From NCBI GenBank assembly GCA_037721215.1, contig JBBJNV010000028.1, positions 1 through 41,372 on the forward strand: a stretch of 41,372 nt of DNA, read 5' to 3'. The notes beneath the pieces are model-generated. The model had not been told where the DNA came from and searched no databases. It was given only the letters and a program-made list of their open reading frames with translations. The position numbers and the translations under genes were made by a program. The stretch is from Gemmatimonadaceae bacterium. GTDB taxonomy: Bacteria; Gemmatimonadota; Gemmatimonadetes; Gemmatimonadales; Gemmatimonadaceae. Shown here in pieces: positions 1 to 7,466 of the stretch. How positions within the stretch are numbered: the stretch's first letter is position 1; every line of letters starts with the position of its first letter.

Positions 1-1
1 G

Positions 2-463
2 GCGCGGGAGGCGTGCGATGTAGGCGCGGCATTCGTGGTTTCGCCCGGATTCAACCAGGGTGTGGTCGAGTACTGCCTAGGCGTTGACGTACCGGTTTAT
101 CCGGGGGTATGCACGCCGACCGAGATCGGTGCAGCGCTGGAAAAGAACTTGAGCGTACTCAAGTTTTTTCCCGCCGAGGCGATCGGGGGCATACCGTTGC
201 TGCGCGCTATATCGGGGCCGTTCAGGGAAGTCAGGTTTATGCCGACGGGAGGGATCACTGCCGCTAACGTGAGCCAGTACCTGGCGCTCGATAATGTCGT
301 GGCGTGCGGTGGATCGTGGATGGCACCGGCTGACTGGATTGCGGGAGGCCTCTTCGAGCGCATTACGGCTGCGGTTGGGGAGGCGGTGAAAATCGCCGGC
401 AAACGCGGGGCCGCCTCTGCGATCGCCGGAGCAGAGCACGGCGGCGGCAGGGTGCGCCGATGA
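2..463 (+). CDS. eda: KDPG/KHG aldolase, 5'-truncated by window edge
   Basis: Class I aldolase that splits 2-keto-3-deoxy-6-phosphogluconate to pyruvate and glyceraldehyde-3-phosphate, the last step of the Entner-Doudoroff and hexuronate routes in the cytoplasm. The frame is open from base 2, so the N-terminal part lies outside the window. Visible family motifs are FVVSPGFN, the Schiff-base lysine block LKFFPAEA (the lysine aligns with Lys133 of the E. coli enzyme), PTGGI and GGSWM. The remaining ~153 residues cover about the last two thirds of a usual ~210-residue enzyme, plus a short Ala/Gly/Arg-rich tail. The stop overlaps the start of the next gene as ATGA, so both are translationally coupled. 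The family is certain; gluconate versus galacturonate as the upstream substrate cannot be read here. Confidence 0.95.
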   Translation, partial: AREACDVGAAFVVSPGFNQGVVEYCLGVDVPVYPGVCTPTEIGAALEKNLSVLKFFPAEAIGGIPLLRAISGPFREVRFMPTGGITAANVSQYLALDNVVACGGSWMAPADWIAGGLFERITAAVGEAVKIAGKRGAASAIAGAEHGGGRVRR

Positions 464-1743
464 CTGCGGCGCCGGATGTCACGCAGGACACCACAGTGAC
501 GGCAAGATACCGCTGGACGATTTGCTCGCTGCTTTTCTTCGCCACCACGATCAACTATGTCGACAGACAGGTACTCGGCATTCTCGCTCCGACACTGCAG
601 AGCGAGCTTGGCTGGTCCGAGGTTGACTACGCGGCCATCGTATCCTGGTTTACGCTCGCATATGCGCTGGGCTATGTCGGTGCCGGACGATTGTTCGACC
701 GCATCGGGGTGCGACTCGGCTTTGCTGTCTCGGTTACCGTATGGAGCATAGCGGCGATGGCGCACGCGCTCGCGAGCACGGCCGGAGGCTTCGGCGCCGC
801 TCGATTTGCCCTGGGGCTCGGAGAATCCGGAAATTTCCCCGCGTCGATCAAGGCGATTGCCGCCTGGTTTCCGGTAAGGGAACGCGCCTTCGCGATGGGG
901 ATCGTCAACGCAGGAACCAACATCGGCGCGTTGGTCACGCCGATCGTTGTGCCAGTGATCGCACTGACCTGGGGATGGCGGGCGGCGTTCGTTGTCACGG
1001 GCGCAATGGGATTTGTCTGGCTGATTTTCTGGCTGCTGATGTACCGCTCGCCGGCTGGCGACGCGAGCGGAGAGACGATTGCCGCGGATGGAACCCGGTC
1101 CCAGGCGTCGGTGCCGTGGTCGCAGGTTCTGCGTCATCGGCAGGCATGGGCGTTCATTATGGGGAAGCTGCTGACTGACCCGGTGTGGTGGTTCTATCTG
1201 TTCTGGCTGCCGAAGTTTCTCGATGTCCGTTTTGATGTGAAGCTGGCGAAGGTGGCGGCGCCGCTGATCGCGATTTACCTGCTTGCCGATGTCGGTTCGG
1301 TGGGTGGCGGGTGGATTTCCGGGGCTTTCATGCGCCGGGGTTGGAGTTTGAACAAGGCGCGGAAGACGACGATGCTCATCGCAGCTCTCGCGATCGTGCC
1401 GACCATGTTTGCACCCGCTGCGCCGACTCTGTGGGCAACTGTTGCGGTTGTCGGTCTGGCGGCGGCGGCTCACCAGTGGTGGTCGACCAATCTCTTCACG
1501 CTTCCGAGTGACATGTTTCCGCAACGTGCGATCGGCACTGTTGTTGGAATTGGCGGGTTCGCGGGTGCGGCAAGTGGATTTTTCTTTCAGCGGGCCACCG
1601 GCGCCGTGCTTCAGGCAAACGGCAACAACTACACACCCGTCTTTCTGTTCTGCGGTCTTGCGTATGTCACGGCGCTGCTGGTGATCCATCTGCTGGTGCC
1701 GCGCATGGCTCCTGCGACCGTGTCTGAACCCGGGCCGCGCTGA
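460..1743 (+). CDS. MFS transporter, ACS family (ExuT/GudP-like)
   Basis: Inner-membrane major facilitator symporter of 427 residues with about 12 hydrophobic segments. The N-terminal segment with NYVDRQVLGILAP and the following W-S and GRLFDRIG loop resemble the anion:cation symporter family (hexuronate, glucarate, galactonate carriers), as does the GLGESGNFPASIKAIAAWFP block around residues 120-140. It overlaps the KDPG aldolase stop by 4 bases (ATGA). Uptake of a sugar acid whose breakdown ends at KDPG is therefore the simplest reading. The exact substrate (galacturonate, glucuronate, gluconate) is inference. The C-terminus ends in a short hydrophilic tail as usual for the family. Confidence 0.9.
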   Translation: MTAAPDVTQDTTVTARYRWTICSLLFFATTINYVDRQVLGILAPTLQSELGWSEVDYAAIVSWFTLAYALGYVGAGRLFDRIGVRLGFAVSVTVWSIAAMAHALASTAGGFGAARFALGLGESGNFPASIKAIAAWFPVRERAFAMGIVNAGTNIGALVTPIVVPVIALTWGWRAAFVVTGAMGFVWLIFWLLMYRSPAGDASGETIAADGTRSQASVPWSQVLRHRQAWAFIMGKLLTDPVWWFYLFWLPKFLDVRFDVKLAKVAAPLIAIYLLADVGSVGGGWISGAFMRRGWSLNKARKTTMLIAALAIVPTMFAPAAPTLWATVAVVGLAAAAHQWWSTNLFTLPSDMFPQRAIGTVVGIGGFAGAASGFFFQRATGAVLQANGNNYTPVFLFCGLAYVTALLVIHLLVPRMAPATVSEPGPR

Positions 1744-1884
1744 TCTTCTCGCGGACCCGCGCGACCATGTAGCAGGCGCGCGTACAACGCATGAACTGAT
1801 TCATTCGTTCGGAGGCGGGGGTGGTCGCGGTGCGTCCGGGGGTATACTGGCGCCACCTCGACCTGCGGCTTCAATTTGCAGTCG

Positions 1885-3273
1885 ATGATTGAACCCGATA
1901 GTTCGTCACCCCTGCTTCAAAGACTCGGCTTGCATCGCCGGGAGCTTCGCGCCTGGGCAATGTACGACTGGGCGACGTCCGCGGCGCAAACGACCATCGC
2001 CGTTGCAGTGTTTCCGATCTATTTCATCGCGGTTGCCGGCGCTGGGCGTCCCGAGGTCCAGGCTCTCTCCTATTGGTCGATTGCCAGCACGATCGCGCTG
2101 ATAATCGCCACGGTGATTTCTCCGATACTCGGTACGATTTCGGATTACGCGGCGGTAAAGAAGCGCATGCTGGGTTTCTTCATGGGGGTCGGCGTGACCG
2201 CCTGCACTCTCATGTATCTGATACAGCGCGGCGACCTGCTGCTCGCCGCAGTCCTGTTCATCATGGCGAACCTCGGCATGCAAGGCAGTTACGTATTCTA
2301 TGAAGCGCTGCTGCCGCATGTCGCCAGGGAACACGAACGGGACCGAGCTTCGACCGCGGCGTACGCGATTGGCTATCTCGGCGGGGGGATTCTCCTTGCG
2401 CTCAACCTGGCGTGGATCTCAAAACCGGAGATAATCGGACTTTCGGACGCAGCCGACAAGCTGTCGCCAGCGGGGACGTTACCCGTGCGACTCGCGTTTC
2501 TGTCCGTCGCGGTGTGGTGGTTCCTGTTCTCGATTCCGCTGCTCCGGTATGTGAAAGAACCGCCAATACGACTCGACGAAAACGAGAGCGGAGGCAGAAA
2601 TCCCGTTGTCGTCGCGTTTGTAAGGCTCTCCGAAACGTTTCGTGAACTGCGGAAGTACCGGCAGACATTTCTGTTTCTGCTTGCCTATCTGATTTACAGC
2701 GACGGCATCGGCACCATCATCCGAAATGCGTCGGTCTATGGAACCGAGCTCGGTATCCCGCGCAACAGTCTGATCCTGGCGATTCTCATCGTCCAGTTCG
2801 CTGGCGTGCCTTTCTCGTTTGCATTCGGCATGCTTGCCGGCCGTATCGGCGCGAAGCGGTCGATATTCCTGGGGCTGCTCGTGTACGCGGGAATCAGCGT
2901 CCTTGGATATCTCATGCGTACGGCGACGCACTTCTACATTCTGGCTGCCCTTGTAGGCATGGTTCAGGGCGGGACACAGGCACTGAGTCGTTCGCTTTTC
3001 GCGAGCATCATTCCGGCCTACAAGTCGGGAGAGTTTTTTGGGTTCTTCAGCGTGTTCAGCCGGTTTGCGGGCATTTTTGGACAGATTCTTTTCTCGATCA
3101 TCATCGCGTCAACCGGCACTATGCGGCCGGCAATTCTCGCCGTGATCGGCTTCTTCGTGGTTGGCGCAGCGCTGCTCTATTTCGTGGATGTCGACGAGGG
3201 CCAGCGTGTCGCCCGGGAAGCGGAAGCGATGGCTCGAGTAGCATCCGGCGGCGAACCTGTTCCCGCTTCCTGA
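1885..3273 (+). CDS. MFS transporter, UMF1 (Atg22-like) family
   Basis: Inner-membrane permease of about 462 residues with ~12 hydrophobic segments. The N-terminal RAWAMYDWATSAAQTTI block is the hallmark of the UMF1/Atg22-like family, followed by SPILGTISDYAAVKKRM at the loop after segment 2. In eukaryotes Atg22 exports amino acids from the vacuole; the bacterial members have no settled substrate. I chose ATG 1885. A TTG three codons upstream (1876) is in frame and would add only three residues. No clear Shine-Dalgarno is seen, but a TATACT box lies at 1843-1848, a plausible -10 with a poor -35. The 141 bases before it hold nothing else recognisable. The next gene follows after 35 bases. Confidence 0.88.
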   Translation: MIEPDSSSPLLQRLGLHRRELRAWAMYDWATSAAQTTIAVAVFPIYFIAVAGAGRPEVQALSYWSIASTIALIIATVISPILGTISDYAAVKKRMLGFFMGVGVTACTLMYLIQRGDLLLAAVLFIMANLGMQGSYVFYEALLPHVAREHERDRASTAAYAIGYLGGGILLALNLAWISKPEIIGLSDAADKLSPAGTLPVRLAFLSVAVWWFLFSIPLLRYVKEPPIRLDENESGGRNPVVVAFVRLSETFRELRKYRQTFLFLLAYLIYSDGIGTIIRNASVYGTELGIPRNSLILAILIVQFAGVPFSFAFGMLAGRIGAKRSIFLGLLVYAGISVLGYLMRTATHFYILAALVGMVQGGTQALSRSLFASIIPAYKSGEFFGFFSVFSRFAGIFGQILFSIIIASTGTMRPAILAVIGFFVVGAALLYFVDVDEGQRVAREAEAMARVASGGEPVPAS

Positions 3274-3308
3274 AGGGATAGCTATGCAGACCTGCTGCAA
3301 CTTCTGAC

Positions 3309-5174
3309 ATGCATGCGATTTCACGAACCATTCTGACGCTCGCCGCGGGCGTGTCGATACCGGGCGTCGCCGCCGGGCAGTCTGCGCGCGGCAGCGCCCC
3401 GGTGGTCTATGAGATTGCGTTTCCAAACGCAGTCCATCACGAGGCGCAGGTGAAGGTCAGCTTCGCTAACGTGCCGAACGGTCCGCTCGAGCTCCGCATG
3501 AGCCGAAGCTCGCCGGGCAGATACGCACTGCACGAGTTTGCAAAGAACGTGTACGGCGTGAGGGCGCTCGATTCCAAGGGCCGGGAGTTGATGGTGTCGC
3601 GTCCCAATCCGCACCAATGGAACGTGAGCGGACACGACGGGACCGTTGTCGTTACTTACACGCTGTTTGGAGATCGAGCCGACGGCACCTACGCCGCGAT
3701 CGACCTCACGCACGCGCATCTCAACATGCCGGCAACCTTCATGTGGGCGCGTGGAATGCAGTCGCGCCCGATAACAGTCGTGTTTCGCCCGCTTCGGGCG
3801 GACTGGAAGGTGGCTACGCAGCTTGCCCCGACGCGTGACCCATTTACGTTCACTGCCCCCGGTTTGCAGTACTTCATGGACAGTCCGACGGAGGTGAGTG
3901 CCCACGATGTGCGAAGCTGGGCTATGCAGAGCGGTGGCCGGACGCAGACGATCCGGTTCGCATTGCACCATGAAGGCACGGCGGCTCAGCTCGACAGTTT
4001 CGTCGTGAATGTCAAAAAAGTTGTCGCCGAGCAGGAAGCGATGTGGGGCGAGCTGCCACGGTATGACAATGGCACATACACCTTTATCGCCGACTATCTG
4101 CCGTATGCGTCGGGCGACGGCATGGAGCACCGCAACTCCACAATCCTTACCAGCACGAGACCGCTTTCAACCGGCGCGGCCGGAAATCTTGGTACGGTGT
4201 CGCATGAGTTCTTCCATTCGTGGAACGTCGAACGCATCCGCCCGAAGAGTCTCGAGCCATTCGATTTCGAAGAAGCGAACATGTCGGGCGAGTTGTGGCT
4301 GGCAGAGGGATTTACCAGTTACTACGACGATCTGTTCATCCGGCGGGCGGGGCTGATGGATGTCGCCGGGTACGCTCAGTCACTCACCGGTAATGTGAAT
4401 GCCGTGGTTAACGCGCCTGGCCGCAGATTTTTTTCTCCGGTCGGGATGAGCCAGCAGGCTCCCTTTGTCGACGCTGCCGCTTCGATCGATCCACAGAACA
4501 AGACCAACACTTTCATCTCGTACTACACGTACGGCGCAGCGCTCGGGCTCGCGCTTGATCTGGAGATTCGATCGAAATTTCCGGGCCGGTCGCTCGACGA
4601 TTTCATGCGTCGGATGTGGATCAAGTACGGGAAAACCGAGCGGGCGTATACGCTTGACGACGTTCGACGAACGCTGGGCGAAGCAGTGGGGAATCCCGCG
4701 TACGGGGATGATGTTTTTCGGCGATACATCATGGGCAGCGACCTGCCACGTTACGAATCTTTGCTCGCTGCGGCCGGGATGTCACTGCGGCGCGCAAAGC
4801 CAGGCGCGGCGTGGATAGGAGATCTGGGGTTGCGGGTGCAGGACACCGGTATTGTGGTCGGTGCATCGGTGTTGCTGGGAACACCGGCTTATGTCGCTGG
4901 AATTGCGCAGGGTGATCGGATTGTTTCCATTGGTGGGAGGACAATTACGGCGGCAGGGGACGTGGATACAGCCGTCGCCGCGACTAGGCCTGGCGGTCGG
5001 CTTGCCATAGTGATCGCGGGGCGCGGCGGCCGGCGCGAGATTCAGGTAGCGGCAACAGAGAATCCGCGAATGGAGATCGTGCCGTACGAGGTGGCGGGGT
5101 TGCGTGTAACCGCGCAGATGAAGCGTTTCAGGAACGCCTGGATGGGTTCCAGGACAGAGTTGCGGCGGAAGTAG
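3309..5174 (+). CDS. Secreted M61 family aminopeptidase with PDZ domain
   Basis: Zinc metallopeptidase of the M61 (glycyl aminopeptidase) family, 621 residues, likely periplasmic. Residues 1-24 form a signal peptide ending near AAGQ. An N-terminal beta domain (about 30-190) has the family's RSSPGRYALHEFAKNVY region. The catalytic domain carries GMEH at 271-274, the zinc motif HEFFH at 299-303 followed by SWNVERIRP, and the third ligand Glu333 in LAEGFTSYY. A PDZ domain spans roughly 505-600 with GTPAYVAGIAQGDRI. Length and domain order match full family members, so it looks intact. The gene sits 35 bases downstream of the UMF1 permease on the same strand; export of amino acids or peptides by the pair is possible but speculative. 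Confidence 0.93.
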   Translation: MHAISRTILTLAAGVSIPGVAAGQSARGSAPVVYEIAFPNAVHHEAQVKVSFANVPNGPLELRMSRSSPGRYALHEFAKNVYGVRALDSKGRELMVSRPNPHQWNVSGHDGTVVVTYTLFGDRADGTYAAIDLTHAHLNMPATFMWARGMQSRPITVVFRPLRADWKVATQLAPTRDPFTFTAPGLQYFMDSPTEVSAHDVRSWAMQSGGRTQTIRFALHHEGTAAQLDSFVVNVKKVVAEQEAMWGELPRYDNGTYTFIADYLPYASGDGMEHRNSTILTSTRPLSTGAAGNLGTVSHEFFHSWNVERIRPKSLEPFDFEEANMSGELWLAEGFTSYYDDLFIRRAGLMDVAGYAQSLTGNVNAVVNAPGRRFFSPVGMSQQAPFVDAAASIDPQNKTNTFISYYTYGAALGLALDLEIRSKFPGRSLDDFMRRMWIKYGKTERAYTLDDVRRTLGEAVGNPAYGDDVFRRYIMGSDLPRYESLLAAAGMSLRRAKPGAAWIGDLGLRVQDTGIVVGASVLLGTPAYVAGIAQGDRIVSIGGRTITAAGDVDTAVAATRPGGRLAIVIAGRGGRREIQVAATENPRMEIVPYEVAGLRVTAQMKRFRNAWMGSRTELRRK

Positions 5175-5214
5175 GAGGGAAGGCATACCCGGCGGAGGGG
5201 GTCTGAGCCAGCGA

Positions 5215-5245
5215 GCGGCCGCACGACGCTGCATGCGGCCGCACG
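5215..5245 (+). repeat. Short direct repeat, two copies of an 11-mer
   Basis: GCGGCCGCACG occurs at 5215-5225 and again at 5235-5245, 20 bases apart, in the 166-base gap between the convergent M61 and small membrane-protein genes. Each copy contains the self-complementary GCGGCCGC, so the two copies can also pair as a stem around a 12-base loop. It may serve as a transcription end for either gene, but no T-run follows. Nothing else is recognisable in the gap. Confidence 0.4.
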
Positions 5246-5340
5246 GGCGGTGGTGAACGTGTTGTGGTGTTGGTTGCCGGCACCCCCTAGCCCACTCTGT
5301 TGGGGTTGCCCGAACGCTCCTGTTGAGCGTGGTTAACCGG

Positions 5341-5784
5341 TCATTCAGGGTTGGCTTCCGGCGGGCTCGCTTTCTTCGGAATGGTGCGGATATAGCCAAC
5401 CAACGTGCCAAGCGCCATTGCTGGTGTTCCGTAGATAGCAATGTCATATAGTGGCCCGATGGTGAACATACAGTCCTCGCAGTCTCGGTCAGCTGTACGA
5501 TATGAGACGAATCCCGCCACGGCCCCCAAGAGGGCCCCGACACCCATGTGCAGCGCGATGATATCCGACCGCGATCGAGTTCTCTTTGTCCGGTCCCTGA
5601 CGGTGGTGCCCAGTCGGAGAGGCCCCGGCGCAAACGGCGCTGCCGCGTGTGCTTCAGCCAGTCTTCCTGTGTGAGCGAAGCCATCTGAGACTCTTTGCGC
5701 GGGCAGTTCTGCGGACACCAGTAGTAGCGTCGCCGAATTCGCGGCCAGGCAAGCTACAATCCGGTTCCTCGTTGCGCGTTTCAT
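5341..5784 (-). CDS. Hypothetical exported small membrane protein
   Basis: Product of 147 residues with no family I recognise. It starts with a basic n-region (MKRATRNR) and a hydrophobic stretch ending near ELPAQR, a plausible signal peptide. A positively charged middle (RDRTKRTRSRSD) is followed by two glycine/alanine-rich hydrophobic segments at about 80-95 (GVGALLGAVAGFVSY) and 110-132 (PLYDIAIYGTPAMALGTLVGY). Two cysteines (DCEDC) sit between them. The start is well supported: an excellent purine-rich ribosome site, GGAGGGAGGG, lies 5-15 bases upstream of ATG. Downstream it converges with the M61 gene. The kinase remnant lies just upstream on the same strand. A role cannot be assigned. 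Confidence 0.7.
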   Translation of the reverse strand: MKRATRNRIVACLAANSATLLLVSAELPAQRVSDGFAHTGRLAEAHAAAPFAPGPLRLGTTVRDRTKRTRSRSDIIALHMGVGALLGAVAGFVSYRTADRDCEDCMFTIGPLYDIAIYGTPAMALGTLVGYIRTIPKKASPPEANPE

Positions 5785-5820
5785 TTGCGTTCCCTCCCTC
5801 CTTCGCTCATGGCGGATCGG

Positions 5821-6024
5821 TCACGCACGTCGGGCACCCTTCCGGCGGCTCGGTGAAGTTGTGGCTACATTCTCGCCTGTGCGGGCGTCCGTGCAGAAAT
5901 AAACCATCGACATGCCGCCACGGCCAAGCTCTCGCTGCACATGATAGTGTTCAGCAAGGATGCCTGGAGCTATGCGGCGACGACGAGCGACTGGACGGTA
6001 ACCAGCCAGGGTTGCGCCCGTCAT
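5821..6024 (-). pseudogene. Remnant of a Ser/Thr protein kinase N-terminus
   Basis: The 67-codon frame contains LAEHYHVQRELGRGGMSMVYF followed by CTDARTGENVA. This is the start of a Hanks-type kinase domain: the usual 'LADRYRIERELGRGGMATVYLA.D...VAIK' pattern with its glycine-rich ATP loop. It stops right where the catalytic lysine strand (VAIK) should follow: the text continues VATTSPSRRK and ends 19 codons after the glycine loop region. No catalytic loop (HRD), DFG or membrane segment is found downstream in any frame, so it cannot be an active kinase. I read it as a decayed fragment left from recombination or deletion. The surrounding 395 bases (5785-6179) have no other gene. A chance match is unlikely given about 20 contiguous conserved positions. 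Confidence 0.6.
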
Positions 6025-6110
6025 GGTGGCTCAAGCCGTGGATCCCGTCAACAGCCTTGCCCTCCCGCCAATGTCACCGTCGAGCAGAAACAATTGAAAG
6101 CCATATTACG

Positions 6111-6130
6111 GCGCCCCCGGCAACGGGCGC
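6111..6130. other. Short GC-rich inverted repeat downstream of acyltransferase
   Basis: GCGCCC (6111-6116) pairs with GGGCGC (6125-6130) around an 8-base loop, 50 bases past the stop of the acyltransferase gene on the minus strand. It could help end that transcript, but there is no T-run on the minus-strand side, so it is only a weak candidate. Confidence 0.25.
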
Positions 6131-6179
6131 AACGGTTCGCTTACCGGCAAACCGCGAGCGTGCGAGGCGACTCACACCG

Positions 6180-7412
6180 TCATTGCGCCACCGGGATCTG
6201 GACGGGCTGCTCTTTCCGGGAATTGCCATCGAACACGAAATAACGCTTCAGGCCCAGGAACCGCTTCTCGAACAAATGCCACGTCAGCAAGGCACAGACG
6301 ACGGTGGCCGCCAGCAATGTGGTCGTGTAGGCGATCAATGCAAGCAGCGAATTCCCGATGAAGGTCTCGAACCGAGCGCCCGTTACGCCGCTCGATCCGA
6401 GAACTATCAGCAGCGGAACATGAATCACATACATCCCGTAGCTGTATCGTCCGAAAAATGCCAGCGGCTTCGACTCGAGCACTGCGCTTATCAGTCGCGG
6501 CGGCCGCAGAACAGCCACCACCAGCAGCGAGCCATAAAACATGTCAATCGCGGTGAGACCAAAGCTCCGAAGAATCGGATTCGCGATCGCGAAATGTCCT
6601 GAGTCGGCGTAGCTGAAGCCGATTACCGCCAGAGCAACAAGAGCAACGGGAAGCGCGATTCTTCGGGCTGGGTCGAGGCCTCGGGTGCCGCGGGACATCA
6701 GAGCTACTGCCGCGCCGACAACGAGGCCATCGAGACGCATGGGAGTCGCCCAGAAAACGCTCCGCGGGGGCCCGTCCATGACGAGCAGCCACGAAATCCG
6801 CATGGCCAGTGCCAGCACAGCTAGACCGCCGCACAGCTGGAACGCGCGACGTCTCGAGAGCAGCAGAATTGCTATGGGCCATACGAGGTAGAACTGTTCC
6901 TCGATCGCCAGGCTCCACAGGTGCCCCGTGAACTGGCCGATCAGACCGCGCAGCCGATGAAAGTTCTGCAGATAGAGCCAGAACCAGGCCTGATCGGAAA
7001 ATGGAATCTTCAGGCGCGCCGCAACCGGCGAAGAGAGGAATTGCGGAACGACGAAGATCGCCGCAAGCGCCGCGTAATAAAGCGGCACGATGCGCAGCGC
7101 GCGACGCATGTAGAAGGTGCGGAAGTAACTTTTCGCGCCCTTCGCATCAGTAAGAATGCCGGTGATCAGAAATCCGGACAACACGAAAAACAGATCGACG
7201 CCGGTCCACCCGAAGCTCAGGAACCGAAGCGCGCCTCTTGTGGCGAAGTCAGCCGTGTCGCTGAACGGCGCCGTGAAGTGATACAGCATCACCATTACCA
7301 CCGCGCATCCCCTCAGCCCGTCGAGTGACGCGATGCGGGACGGGACGCCCGTGCCGCCGGTCACCTCGAGCTCAGCGAACGATGATAAGCACGCGACCAA
7401 TATGACAGACAC
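6180..7412 (-). CDS. Acyltransferase 3 family membrane protein
   Basis: Integral membrane O-acyltransferase of the OafA/YrhL type (Acyl_transf_3), about 410 residues with ~10 hydrophobic segments, which normally moves acetyl or other acyl groups onto surface glycans, lipids or antibiotics. Signature blocks are ASLDGLRGCAVVMVMLYHF (28-46, with the conserved His), GVDLFFVLSGFLI, RRALRIVPLYY, and HLWSLAIEEQFYLVWP with its acidic pair. The frame opens at GTG 7412, but the first 16 residues look uncharacteristic. An in-frame GTG at 7364, just before the conserved domain, is an equally likely start. It is divergent from the SLC13 gene with only ~54 bases between them. No glycan biosynthesis cluster is adjacent, so the acceptor is unknown. 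Confidence 0.92.
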   Translation of the reverse strand: MSVILVACLSSFAELEVTGGTGVPSRIASLDGLRGCAVVMVMLYHFTAPFSDTADFATRGALRFLSFGWTGVDLFFVLSGFLITGILTDAKGAKSYFRTFYMRRALRIVPLYYAALAAIFVVPQFLSSPVAARLKIPFSDQAWFWLYLQNFHRLRGLIGQFTGHLWSLAIEEQFYLVWPIAILLLSRRRAFQLCGGLAVLALAMRISWLLVMDGPPRSVFWATPMRLDGLVVGAAVALMSRGTRGLDPARRIALPVALVALAVIGFSYADSGHFAIANPILRSFGLTAIDMFYGSLLVVAVLRPPRLISAVLESKPLAFFGRYSYGMYVIHVPLLIVLGSSGVTGARFETFIGNSLLALIAYTTTLLAATVVCALLTWHLFEKRFLGLKRYFVFDGNSRKEQPVQIPVAQ

Positions 7413-7429
7413 GTCGGCCTTCCGCTCGC

Positions 7430-7458
7430 TTGACCAGCCTGTCCGGGCCGTTTAACGT
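7430..7458 (+). promoter_or_regulatory. Sigma70-like promoter of the SLC13 gene
   Basis: TTGACC (7430-7435) and TAACGT (7453-7458) are separated by exactly 17 bases. Transcription would start near 7465, only about two bases before the ATG at 7467, which implies a leaderless or nearly leaderless mRNA. The gene indeed lacks a Shine-Dalgarno sequence. Confidence 0.5.
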
Positions 7459-7466
7459 GCCGCGTC

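Noticed and set aside
97..1689. Long minus-strand open frame opposite the KDPG aldolase and MFS genes
   Set aside because: Composition is Arg/His/Pro-rich without motifs, and it mirrors two well-supported genes on the plus strand; a GC-driven shadow.
1843..1848. TATACT as a promoter of the UMF1 gene
   Set aside because: The -10 is good, but the 6-mer 17 bases upstream (GGTGGT) is no -35; kept only as a remark.
5215..5245. Two 11-mers as a possible attachment site or CRISPR-like repeat
   Set aside because: Only two short copies, no integrase, no spacers of regular length and no further copies noticed.
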